Assembly (NCBI RefSeq): GCF_025685605.1
Contig: NZ_JAGTUT010000004.1
Location: 1-64,000 of the forward strand
Origin: Granulicella arctica
GTDB taxonomy: Bacteria > Acidobacteriota > Terriglobia > Terriglobales > Acidobacteriaceae
Reading direction: 5' to 3'
Length of the DNA: 64,000 nucleotides
Made by a program: the position numbers and the translations under genes. The notes under the pieces are model-generated. The model did not search any database and was not told where the DNA came from. It worked only from the letters and a program-made list of their open reading frames with translations. Shown in pieces: positions 34,805-42,758 of this stretch (within the stretch, counting starts at the first letter, position 1; every line of letters starts with the position of its first letter).

Positions 34805-35191
34805 ATGGCAGATCCAAGACGGAAACGCATCTTCGTGGTCGATGATGAACAACTGATTGCGACGACTTTGGCTACGATTCTCGAAAGAAGTGGCTTTTCG
34901 GCCCAATGCTTCTTCAATCCCTTGGAAGCGCTCGATGCGGCCCGATGTAATGCGCCTGACCTACTCATCTCCGACGTCATGATGCCCGAATTGTCCGGTG
35001 TCGAGTTGGCCGTTCAAATCAAAGCACTGTGGCCACTGTGCCAGATTCTCCTCTTTTCAGGGCAAGCAGGAACAGCGGATCTGCTCCAAACGGCTCGGGA
35101 ACAAGGCCATGACTTTCATTTGCTCTCGAAACCGGTTCACCCAAGCGATCTTCTGAAAGAGATTCGAAGGCAAGAACCCGTATGCGTCTAG
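34805..35191 (+). CDS. Single-domain response regulator
   Basis: A 128-residue receiver domain: acidic pocket in VVDDEQ, phospho-acceptor D57 (LISDVMMPE), S/T in LLFSGQAG and lysine in LSKPVHP. No output domain, so it may act as a phosphate shuttle or by protein contact, as CheY does. The LOV kinase at 31.5 kb is the nearest orphan kinase. Confidence 0.9.
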   Translation: MADPRRKRIFVVDDEQLIATTLATILERSGFSAQCFFNPLEALDAARCNAPDLLISDVMMPELSGVELAVQIKALWPLCQILLFSGQAGTADLLQTAREQGHDFHLLSKPVHPSDLLKEIRRQEPVCV

Positions 35192-35197
35192 GGGACG

Positions 35198-35215
35198 CCT
35201 ACACCAAACGTCAAA
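35198..35215 (+). repeat. 18-bp direct repeat, left copy
   Basis: CCTACACCAAACGTCAAA, identical to 37138-37155. The two copies lie outside the IS element, 170 bp to its left and about 140 bp to its right, with GGGG just before each. Possibly ends of an older element. Confidence 0.6.
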
Positions 35216-35385
35216 GAATTGCACCGTCCGAGTCTTAGTAGCAGGAAAACGCGTTGGCCGAGCGCATTAGGAGATGAGTACTTGGCTTGCGCTGATGGTT
35301 TCGACCCCACCGTAAAGCGGGTAAATAAGGAGAGAGCTCCTAATAACAACGCTGAGCATCTTGTACTTCTGAAACCATCGGCCTC

Positions 35386-36995
35386 TGTTGGCGCCCGATA
35401 GGAATGTCTCGTTGGGCGCCGGATAGAAATGTCAGTATAGGTCCTTCTCATAACTCGTCGTAGTCGATGCGGTGGGAATGTGTGAAATCGCTGCACTTGC
35501 GATTTCCAAGGACTGTAGGAAGAGAGGGAAACGGCTTTATCGTTTTCCTCGCTTTCCATCAGGCCGTCATTTCCACCGTGGGCGCGCCCGCGAGTTTTTC
35601 TTTGTAGTCTGGTCCATAAACCTGGCGCGGTCGTTTCTTGTATCCGTTCTTGTCACTGTTGGTCAGGATCTCGGGCAAGCGCTTGATATCCTGCTGCGCC
35701 TTCACCGTAGCGAGTGCATGTCGCAACCTCTTGTTCTCGACGATCGCTGTGTGACTGACACGTTGGTCTTTGCTGAAGATGCGATAGGGAAGCAGTTGAC
35801 CCTTCCATCGCACCTCAAGCGGCCGATCTGCGAAGTCGTAGATCTCAACGTACTGACCTGCCAAGCCATCCGCTAGAGCGCTTCGCTCGAGGATGATCTG
35901 TCTGCGATCGTAGGCCAGGCTGAGCTGCTGGCCTACATGGCGTTGCTCACGATGGCACAGGATGTCGGCCAGGCGAGGAGCCTGCACGTTCAGCCTGCGA
36001 TGCAGATCCTCAGCCTTCACCGCGGACAGTGAAAACCTCTCGTTATAGTGCTTCATGAACTCGGGCAGAAAGGCGTTGCCAGCGTCCATGTCGCAGACGT
36101 TCTCAAGCCGAAGTTCCTTCACAAGACGATCCTGGAGCGTCCGGTTGGCTCGTTCCACACGTCCCTTCGCCTGGCTTGAGTTCGCACAAAGGATCTCGAT
36201 GTTCAGCTCCGCCAGAGCGCGCCCGAACTGCGTCATCCCTGAGCCGCCCTTCGCATCCGGCTTGTTGACGCGGAAGACAGTGTGCTTGTCGGAGTAAAAT
36301 GCGACAGGACAGCCATGCTCGTTCACATATCCCTTGAGCGCGGCGAAGTAGGAGTCTGTGCTCTCGCTGGGAACGAAGCGGAGTTGCATCAGCTTACTCG
36401 TGGCGTCGTCGATGAAAACCAATAAGGTGCAGGGCTCGCCACGCTGCTCGAACCACCTGTGGTCGCTGCCGTCGATCTGGATCAGCTCGCCATAGCTCTC
36501 GCGTCGCAGGCGGGGCTGATGGCAGCTTCTGCGCTGCTTGCGGGACTGCCAGAGACCTTCCTCCAACATCCACGAGCGCAGCGTCTCGCGGCCAACCTGG
36601 ATGTCATGCTTCGCGAGCAGAACTTCAGTCGCCAGTGTCGGTCCGAAGTCAGCGTACTTCGACTTGACGAGATCGAGCACGTACTCACGAACGCCAGCGC
36701 TCATGCTGTGGTTCGAGGACTGACCTCGACCCTTGTGGATCAGCCCGCCGCCGCCGTCCTCACGAAACCGGATCAACAGCCGGTTGACTTGGCGAGCGGT
36801 GATCGCCAGCACGACTGCGGCTGAAGCTATGGTCCGCCGGCCAGAAAGCACTTCAGTCAGAACCTCGATGCGCCGTACGTCCCGTTCGCTCATCAGCACC
36901 CATCCCATAAACATCCGTCTCCCAGGCCAGACCTAGGAGAGTACTTGGGACATTTCTATCGGGCGAGAGTAGGACATTTCTATCCGGCGCTAATA
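35386..36995 (-). mobile_element. IS1202-like (ISNCY) insertion sequence, complete
   Basis: A 1610-bp element with 23-bp imperfect terminal inverted repeats (35386-35408 and 36973-36995, 19 of 23 matching), each followed inward by a second GCCSGATAGAAATGTC-type repeat, and flanked by the 5-bp target duplication GCCTC (35381-35385 and 36996-37000). The right duplication ends exactly where dif-like site B begins. Contains one intact transposase gene on the minus strand. Confidence 0.85.
35559..36893 (-). CDS. DDE transposase of IS1202-like/ISNCY type
   Basis: Start at the ATG 36893 (MSERDVRRIEVLTEVLSGRRTI), giving 444 residues; an in-frame ATG lies at 36914. An N-terminal helix-turn-helix (AITARQVNRLLIRF) precedes a DDE core: QIDGSDHRWFE, LVFIDDATSK, YSDKHTVFR and GRVERANRTLQDRLV with the final glutamate. 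Size and terminal structure fit the ISNCY IS1202 group. Members of one subgroup have been reported next to Xer sites, as here. Confidence 0.88.
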   Translation of the reverse strand: MSERDVRRIEVLTEVLSGRRTIASAAVVLAITARQVNRLLIRFREDGGGGLIHKGRGQSSNHSMSAGVREYVLDLVKSKYADFGPTLATEVLLAKHDIQVGRETLRSWMLEEGLWQSRKQRRSCHQPRLRRESYGELIQIDGSDHRWFEQRGEPCTLLVFIDDATSKLMQLRFVPSESTDSYFAALKGYVNEHGCPVAFYSDKHTVFRVNKPDAKGGSGMTQFGRALAELNIEILCANSSQAKGRVERANRTLQDRLVKELRLENVCDMDAGNAFLPEFMKHYNERFSLSAVKAEDLHRRLNVQAPRLADILCHREQRHVGQQLSLAYDRRQIILERSALADGLAGQYVEIYDFADRPLEVRWKGQLLPYRIFSKDQRVSHTAIVENKRLRHALATVKAQQDIKRLPEILTNSDKNGYKKRPRQVYGPDYKEKLAGAPTVEMTA

Positions 36996-37000
36996 GCCTC

Positions 37001-37028
37001 ACTATACATAAATAGAGTTATCGGACGT
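37001..37028 (+). other. dif-like Xer recombination site B
   Basis: ACTATACATAA (37001-37011), centre ATAGAG, TTATCGGACGT (37018-37028). Same 11-6-11 architecture and orientation as site A. The IS target duplication GCCTC abuts its first base. The six-base centres of A and B share only the last three bases (GAG), as is typical for plasmid dif sites, whose centres vary. Confidence 0.62.
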
Positions 37029-37137
37029 AAGTAGTTGATTATAAACATTTTATATCTTATCGTCAAGTGTTAGGTGGGAGCATGTTTGAACCGTCAGCTT
37101 CATACAAACTCCTGAGCTGTTCGATCTCTAAGGGGTC

Positions 37138-37155
37138 CCTACACCAAACGTCAAA
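37138..37155 (+). repeat. 18-bp direct repeat, right copy
   Basis: Identical to 35198-35215; see that entry. Preceded by AAGGGGTC where the left copy has TAGGGGACG. Confidence 0.6.
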
Positions 37156-37190
37156 AATCGTACGCTATCCAATTAGGACAGAACGGGCAA

Positions 37191-37217
37191 CTGGCGTGAG
37201 CGGCGTTTATCAGTACT
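37191..37217 (+). repeat. 27-bp direct repeat flanking metallopeptidase, left copy
   Basis: Matches 38182-38208 at 24 of 27 positions, with a shared core CGTGAGCGGCGTTTA. The pair flanks the metallopeptidase gene as in a gene cassette or a recombination product. Confidence 0.55.
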
Positions 37218-37344
37218 GTTGATGCGTCACTTTCGGAACCTGCTGATTCAGAACTCCTATCCCGCCTTGAACTTGCAAAAACGCGCGACTTACGGAAGCG
37301 CCTGTCTATGTAAGATGAGACCATCGGTAGCTCGCGGAGGATTG

Positions 37345-38052
37345 ATGGAAATAAAGCAGACTGTGGCAGGAGTCTTATTTGTTTTCGTGTGCCTGAACGG
37401 GTGGACGCAGACTGCAAAGCGAGCGGCGGATGTAGAGGAGACGCGCGTCAGGATGACCGCGTTACGTGATGCGTTTGTGCAGTCGGTAAACAATGCCGGA
37501 TTTACCTGCCCCATTGCATCACCGCCAGTGTTGGTGGAGGACGTACCTTCGTTTGGAAGCTACGATCCCGAGACGAACACCTTGCGAACCTCCGCGTGGA
37601 GCTTGCTAAAGCCAGAAGAGAGTCAGATGTTCTACCACTTCATGGGGCCGAATGCGACGGAGGCCAGCGCGAAGAAGGAGTTTGAGGATGGGGTGCATCA
37701 CTGGGTGATCGTGCATGAGCTGGGACATTGGTTCCAAGCGTGCCGTGGGATTACCGAGAAGACGGCCAGGCCGTACGCGATTGAGTTTGGCGCGGACCGA
37801 ATTGCGGCAGCGTACTGGAACGAACACGATCCTGAAGTTATTGCGCATCAGCGACCAGTGTTTGAGTCAATCCTGCACAATTTTCCGAACCCGGTACCCA
37901 AGAGCGCGAGCGTAGAGCCGTTCTTCAATGATCACTATCAGGAGCTTGGGCCAACGCCGGGGTACCTTTGGTTTCAGTCACGAATGTGTTTGACGGCGTT
38001 TGATGAGAAGCCAGCGCCGAGCTTCAAAAAGGTGCTAGCAGAGACGAAATAG
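37345..38052 (+). CDS. Secreted zinc metallopeptidase-like protein (HExxH)
   Basis: GGAGG precedes the ATG at 37345; the product has 235 residues. Residues 1-22 form a signal peptide (TVAGVLFVFVCLNGWTQT). The motif VIVHELGHWFQAC supplies the zinc-binding HExxH (around residues 128-132), and EFGADRIAAAYW downstream could provide the third ligand and catalytic support. Three or four cysteines may form disulfides. Family not named with certainty; probably a periplasmic protease or protease-like scaffold. Flanked by 27-bp direct repeats. Confidence 0.75.
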   Translation: MEIKQTVAGVLFVFVCLNGWTQTAKRAADVEETRVRMTALRDAFVQSVNNAGFTCPIASPPVLVEDVPSFGSYDPETNTLRTSAWSLLKPEESQMFYHFMGPNATEASAKKEFEDGVHHWVIVHELGHWFQACRGITEKTARPYAIEFGADRIAAAYWNEHDPEVIAHQRPVFESILHNFPNPVPKSASVEPFFNDHYQELGPTPGYLWFQSRMCLTAFDEKPAPSFKKVLAETK

Positions 38053-38181
38053 CTCTTCTGCGACTCGTTTGTTCGGTGCTCGCAAGAGACGCCGTTTTCG
38101 GCAACCACGGCTAGTACCGCTAAGTCGCACAGGCGGAAGTTGACCGCTTCCAGCGTCGCTTGAGCTGGCTCGGCTCGCTGA

Positions 38182-38208
38182 CTGACGTGAGCGGCGTTTA
38201 GCAGGACT
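38182..38208 (+). repeat. 27-bp direct repeat flanking metallopeptidase, right copy
   Basis: See the left copy at 37191. This copy lies at the end of a stretch (38112-38208) with imperfect inverted symmetry (CCGCTAA near its start, TTTAGCAG at its end). Confidence 0.55.
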
Positions 38209-38245
38209 AGTCTCATCAGGTGCTTACGTCGCGAGAACCGATCCT

Positions 38246-38464
38246 TTAGGAAATCAGCTCACGAGTCTGTACGCGCGCCAGAATGAAGCGCCCGATCAGA
38301 CCACCGACCGTCGATATCAATGCGGCGGAAAATACCAGGAACCAGAAGCCATGCCGCCACGATCCGCCTGTGGCCGAAGCAGCATGAAGCATGGTCACAA
38401 ACGACAGAAGAGAGCCTACGGCGAACGTACGGTCGGAAAACAACTTCCATCTGCGGAGATCCAT
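38246..38464 (-). CDS. Small two-helix membrane protein
   Basis: Start at ATG 38464, two bases after the stop of the upstream gene, so translation is probably coupled. The 72-residue product has two hydrophobic helices (TFAVGSLLSFVTMLHAAS; FWFLVFSAALISTVGGLIG). Unknown function. Confidence 0.6.
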   Translation of the reverse strand: MDLRRWKLFSDRTFAVGSLLSFVTMLHAASATGGSWRHGFWFLVFSAALISTVGGLIGRFILARVQTRELIS

Positions 38465-38466
38465 TC

Positions 38467-38709
38467 CTAGAGCATGCCACAGGTTAGTAACGACAAGTCG
38501 AATTGTGGGAAGTAGATTGACCCTCGCAGTGTCGATCTCTGCGTTACGGGACGGGACTGCCGGTGATCGACTTGGGAAGGAGCAAAAACGATCCCAGCGG
38601 CAAGGATTGCGAGGCCTGACCATTCTTGCCAGTGTTGCCGAGAGACCCCAAACAACATAAGTCCGATTCCAATGAGCATGCAGCCTAGCCAGCGCTTTCC
38701 TAACGGCAT
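38467..38709 (-). CDS. Small membrane protein
   Basis: The ATG at 38709 follows GAAGGGGGG. The 80-residue product has two short hydrophobic helices (LGCMLIGIGLMLFGV; GLAILAAGIVFA) and a polar tail. Forms a pair with the next gene on the minus strand. Unknown function. Confidence 0.6.
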   Translation of the reverse strand: MPLGKRWLGCMLIGIGLMLFGVSRQHWQEWSGLAILAAGIVFAPSQVDHRQSRPVTQRSTLRGSIYFPQFDLSLLTCGML

Positions 38710-38813
38710 AGAACCCCCCTTCAAAGATAGCCTGCCCTCAAACCCTCGACGCTGGTTGCGGTCGCTACGTGGCCGAAGACCGTCCGCATAGAGATTTACG
38801 GCCAGCCGTGGAA

Positions 38814-38963
38814 ATGACCGGCCTCTGCAAGGCGTGGAACGGAGAAACTGTCTCCACCCTTTACACAGGTCCGTTGGAAGACGCCGATGCTGCCGGCGTC
38901 TCCCACATTACGCACCGCTGCGGCGACGGGTGTATGTATGTAATTACAGCAATACGCTTATAA
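38814..38963 (+). CDS. Small ORF of repeated family (copy 2, open)
   Basis: A 49-residue ORF (starts MTGLCKAWNGE, contains LEDADAAGVSHI and RCGDGCMYV) whose DNA aligns with the decayed copy at 22722-22880. The existence of a diverged homologue, rather than the ORF alone, supports it as a former or real gene. It overlaps the end of the relaxase fragment on the other strand by 6 bp. No function recognised. Confidence 0.4.
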   Translation: MTGLCKAWNGETVSTLYTGPLEDADAAGVSHITHRCGDGCMYVITAIRL

Positions 38964-39535
38964 GCTGAGACCGATACCGTAGCCACGCTGAATCTCTCGT
39001 TGCGGGGGCTTCTGACCCTGTTCCTGCTGGGGCGTCTTCGCCCTTTCGGCTGCCCTCTGTTGCTGAACTGCCGGGGCTGTCGTGTGAATGGAAACGTCCC
39101 GGGCGTTTGCAGGAATGCTCTTCAGGGTCCTGGCTTCTGCCGTGTCACCAGTTATGATGAACCGCTCAGCAAAAACGCGGCGGCCGCTTTCGACGGCATA
39201 GCCATGCTCGACGTGCCGGGCCTGCTTTGCCGATAACTCTATCTCTTTGCCGCTGTCCAGCCGGACCCTCAGACTGCCCTTGTCGTGGGTTTTAGTGACA
39301 GTTGCGAAGTCTCCAGCCCGGACGTTCAGCTCCTTGTCATTCCGGGCAATGCGAATGCGTTCGCCCTGAACGATGGGCTGCAGCTCCGGTCGGTAGACCC
39401 TGGAATCGTTTGTCGCTGTCTTCAGCCGTGAGGGGCTGTAGGTCACAAGGTCATCCTGGCCGGTCCTGACGACGATGAGGTTACGGCGGGAATCCACCGC
39501 TTCAACGGTAGCCTCGGTCTTGGGAAGCAGGCCAT
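38958..39535 (-). pseudogene. C-terminal fragment of a MobF/TraA-type relaxase-helicase
   Basis: The frame encodes a segment typical of the helicase end of MobF relaxases: VQGERIRIARNDKELNVRAG, GSLRVRLDSGKEIELSA, then HVEHGYAVES. In intact proteins this runs into the SHSSQG helicase motif; here it is missing and an altered tail follows, so there is also an internal deletion. Upstream it is joined out of frame to a virB10 fragment. The nicking domain is absent; no mobilisation function is possible from this copy. Confidence 0.65.
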
Positions 39536-39750
39536 GCTTCGGGCTTGCTCGGCAGGGTGCTTTTTGCAGGTTGGTTCTTGGCGTGACCGCTGGCGAGATT
39601 GCCGACATTGGCAATCCCGATGATGCCGACGACGACACACGCTCCAATGACGAGGGGCTTCGAAGTTTTGAGCGGTGCGGTGGCCTGCGGCTGGCCCGGA
39701 ACGGTCGGGTTGTGGTCGGGCGTGGAAAGATCGTTATGCTCATCGGCCAT
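39502..39750 (-). pseudogene. virB10: N-terminal fragment of virB10/trbI
   Basis: Begins MADEHNDLSTPDHNP, then a single membrane helix (PLVIGACVVVGIIGIANVGN) typical of the inner-membrane anchor of VirB10, followed by a short proline-rich beginning and a premature end where it is fused to relaxase sequence. The periplasmic TrbI domain is absent. It starts 3 bp after the virB9 part, as in intact T4SS operons. Confidence 0.65.
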
Positions 39751-39752
39751 GG

Positions 39753-40263
39753 CTAGTTCACCCCCTGCCGCTTGAAATCAACCCGCTGCTTGCCAATGGT
39801 GAGGTAGCCCTGCAGCATGGTCTTGTCCACGGTGTAGAGGCCGTCGTTGTAGCTCCAGTTGATGAGGCTTCCCTTCCCGTCTTTCAGTTCGTAGAGGACC
39901 GGTGTTTCCTGGAACTTGCCCCGCAGATAGGTGAACTTGTCATCGCGCCAGACTTCCTGAAGTCCCAACCCGTCGGCCTTCTTGCGGTCCCATGCGTAAT
40001 CAAAGTGGAGCTGGCCGGGATACTGGCTGCGATAGCTCTCGGCCTTCGCCTCTGCCTGCTTCCGCTCCGTCGCCTCCTTTGCCTCCGCCTCGGCTGCCTC
40101 GCGCTTCGCTTTGTCCAGCTCGGCGGCAGGCACGAACACGGGTAGGGTCACCAGCTTTTCCTTCCCGGCCTGATCGCCCGGCGAGATGAATACCTTGGAG
40201 TCGTAGTGAGGATCTGCGTCAGCAGAGACCTCGCGGAGCTGCAGCGTGTACTCATTTCCGCCG
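39753..40263 (-). pseudogene. virB9: 3' half of virB9/trbG, separated by inversion
   Basis: The frame is open from about 40263 and begins mid-domain with GNEYTLQLREVS, continues KVFISPGDQ, a charged coiled coil (ELDKAKREAAEAEAKEA), and the C-terminal VirB9 beta domain (FDYAWDRKKADGLGLQEVW, KFTYLRGKFQETPVLYELKDGK, GYLTIGKQRVDFKRQ). The 5' half, with signal peptide, is on the opposite strand at 42259-42594. Re-inverting 40260-42594 would rejoin the halves in frame. Confidence 0.75.
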
Positions 40264-42259
40264 CATCGACCTGTATTGGTGTTTGACTGTTGAACCTCCG
40301 AAGACGGCGGCGCTCAAAAAGAAGCCGCATGAGAACGCCGGGGAGAACGCTCGGATGCTACGCAACCTGGAAAAGGCTGCAACCATCCTTGAGGAGCATC
40401 TGCGCACGGTGCTGGGCATTCGGCTTTTACCCAAAGCCGAGGCGTTCGCGTTCTTTTCCTACCTTTACAACCTGGAGCCATGGGCTGACTCTGACCGGCT
40501 GGGCAGCAACACCGGGGTGGATCGGCAGATCGTCAAGAGCCCGGTGAGCTGGCATAACGACCACTTGCAGGTAGGAAAGCGCTACGTGCAGATGTTCTCC
40601 CTCATGAACACGCCGGACACGTCCCGGCCCTGCCAGTTCTCCGGCCTCATGACACTCGACTGCGACAGCGTGCTTTGCACGAGCTGGCGGCCAAAGTCTG
40701 GAGCGGCGGCGCGGAAGGAGATTGAGAACCAGGAGAAGTTCATTAGCTTCTTCAAGGTCGGCATTCTGAATCGCGTGATGAGCGGCAAGGACACCGCTTC
40801 ACTTGAAACCGGAGCCGGGGCCAAGGCCGCGCAAACAAATGTGGAGGAGCTGAGCGAGGTTATCAATTCGCTCGACAGAACGGCGCAGGGTGAATACACC
40901 ATGCGTCTGCTGCTGGCAGCGAGGAGCAAGGCCGAGCTGCACGATGCGATTCCCGCCGTCCATTGCGTCTTTGTCGAAGCCCGGTGCCAGGTCATGGAGG
41001 AGACTTTAGGGAATCTGTCGTCGTTCTACACCATGTTTCCCGGCAACCAGCGCTTCAACGTCTTTCCGCTCTGGCTGGGGGAAGATCATCACGCCAGGAT
41101 GTCCCTCGCGTTCGCGCCGCACATCGGCCACCCGGTCTCCGAAGACCTCGATTCCGAGTACCTGAATGTCTTCGAGACCCGCACCCGGACGCCCTTCTTC
41201 CAAGACGTGTATGTGAACGGTGTGCGCGTCATGCTGATTCTGGGGCCAACCGGATCGGGCAAGTCGATACACGGCAATAACCTGATTGCTTTCGAGCAGA
41301 AGTACGGCGGCTTTACCTACATCTTCGATATCGGCAACAGCTATGAATCTGTGGTCGAGCTGTACGGAGGCCGAATCGACAAGGTTGGGAAGGACGGTCC
41401 GCGCGTTAATCCATTCGCGCTGGAACCGAATGAGGACAACCTGCAATTCCTGCATTCGTTCGTGAAGCTTCTGCTCACCAACGGCGGTGCTGTGCTAACG
41501 CCGGAAGACGAGGATACGGTGTTCGGTGCGGTCAAAGGCGTGTATCACCTGGACCGGCACCTGCGCAGGCTGTCCGCGATCCTGTTGCCGAAGCACTTGC
41601 AGCGCTACCTCTCCAAGTGGATTGGTAGCGGACTTTACAACGCGGTGTTTGACAACGTGGAAGACAGCCTATCGCTGGGACGCCTGCAATGCTTCGACTT
41701 CCAGGGCATCACCGGCCAACACGCGGACCTTGTAGAGCCGTTGATGGTCTGGCTGCTGCGCCGGATCAATGAGGTCCTGTACGACCCCAAGAACCTCGGC
41801 GTTCCCAAGCACATCATGATTGAAGAATTGTTCTCGGCCATGAAGAACTCGCAGCTTCTCGACGCTGCTCTCGCTTCCATCAAGACCGTCCGCAAGAACC
41901 TGGGCGGTGTCACACTCATCGGTCAGAGTGCGAACGACCTGGGCGCGAATGCGGACAGCATCGTGAACTCCTGCACGTCGTTCCTGTTTCTGCCCGATGC
42001 CACCTTCAACCGGAAGTTCTACGGCGAGCTATTCAAACTCACGACCCAGCAGCTCGATCTATTCGAGTCGCTGCGGGAGAGGGAAGCGCTGTACGTGCGC
42101 CGCGACGGGCTCACCAAGGTGGTGACCCTGAATCTTGACAACCGCAGCTACGCCAAGTTTTCGACCCGCCCGAAGGACCGCGTTCGCCGGTCGAAGCTGG
42201 TCGAGAAGTATGGCCTCACCGAAGGCATCGAGCGCTTCGCGAATGGAGAACAGGCGTAA
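40262..42259 (+). pseudogene. virB4: virB4 ATPase gene lacking its 5' end
   Basis: Open from the inversion point at 40260 to 42259. The first residues, RIDLYWCLTVEPP, correspond to a position well inside VirB4 (roughly residue 110-150 in homologues), and no start is present before them; TTG 40283 could only give a shortened 658-residue product. The ATPase core is intact: Walker A GPTGSGKS, Walker B-like HIMIEELFSAM, and the end is complete. VirB4 powers pilus assembly and substrate transfer; without its N-terminal domain and partners it is probably dead. Confidence 0.75.
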
Positions 42260-42594
42260 TGAAGACTTCCAAGAACATCCTGACCGCGCTCCTGCTCACC
42301 GGTTCCGCTGCGGTTCCGGCCCTGAGTCAGACCGTCACGACCAAGCCTCGCATCCAGGCCAATGCGCCCCGGAGCATCGTCATTGCAGAGACCGAGGCGC
42401 CCCCCGTCATCCGCACCGGCTTACTTCAATCCACCCTGATTTTGTTGCCAGCCGAAGAGAAGGTTGCGACGGTGTTCGGAGGCGATACGTCGAGCTGGGT
42501 ATTCGACGGCGGGCACGTCGCTAGCCGGTTCATCTCCATCAAGCCCAAGGTGGCGAACAGCACAACCGACGTGCATATCGTATCGGACCACGGC
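42259..42594 (+). pseudogene. virB9: 5' half of virB9/trbG, separated by inversion
   Basis: The ATG overlaps the virB4 stop (TAATG). Signal peptide at 1-23 (ILTALLLTGSAAVPALSQ), then the VirB9 N-terminal domain: LQSTLILLPAEEKVATVFGGD, SSWVFDGGHVASRFISIKPK and DVHIVSDHG. At that glycine the homology stops at 42594; the open frame to 42933 is antisense to virB3/virB2 and is not VirB9. The 3' half is at 39753-40263, minus strand. Confidence 0.75.
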
Positions 42595-42746
42595 AAGCTG
42601 ATGACGGCAAGCATGCGGAAGCCAACGAGGAAAACCGAGACCGAGACGAACACGATAGCCATCCATGCCGACAGCTCCAATCCGAGCTTGGTTCTGGAAC
42701 GGTTCATCGCCTGGTTAATGGGTAACGCTTCGCCTCGTTTGGTCAT
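42594..42746 (-). pseudogene. virB3: 5' fragment of virB3
   Basis: Begins MTKRGEALPINQAMNRSRTK and a hydrophobic helix pair (WMAIVFVSVSVFLVGFR), the layout of VirB3/TrbD. It sits 12 bp after virB2, as in T4SS operons, and loses homology at the inversion point. The remaining frame to 42426 is antisense to virB9. Confidence 0.6.
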
Positions 42747-42758
42747 GGTCTGGGTTCC

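Larger units (their letters stand above)
37029..37344. other. Gap between dif-like site B and metallopeptidase
   Basis: No gene seen. It contains the right copy of the 18-bp repeat (37138-37155) and the left copy of a 27-bp repeat (37191-37217). The first 60 bases are AT-rich (TTGATTATAAACATTTTATATC). Confidence 0.5.

Noticed and set aside
39230..39242. CCGATAACTCTAT, matching the reverse complement of part of dif-like site B
   Set aside because: It lies within former coding sequence of the relaxase fragment (IELSA), and the other half-site is absent.
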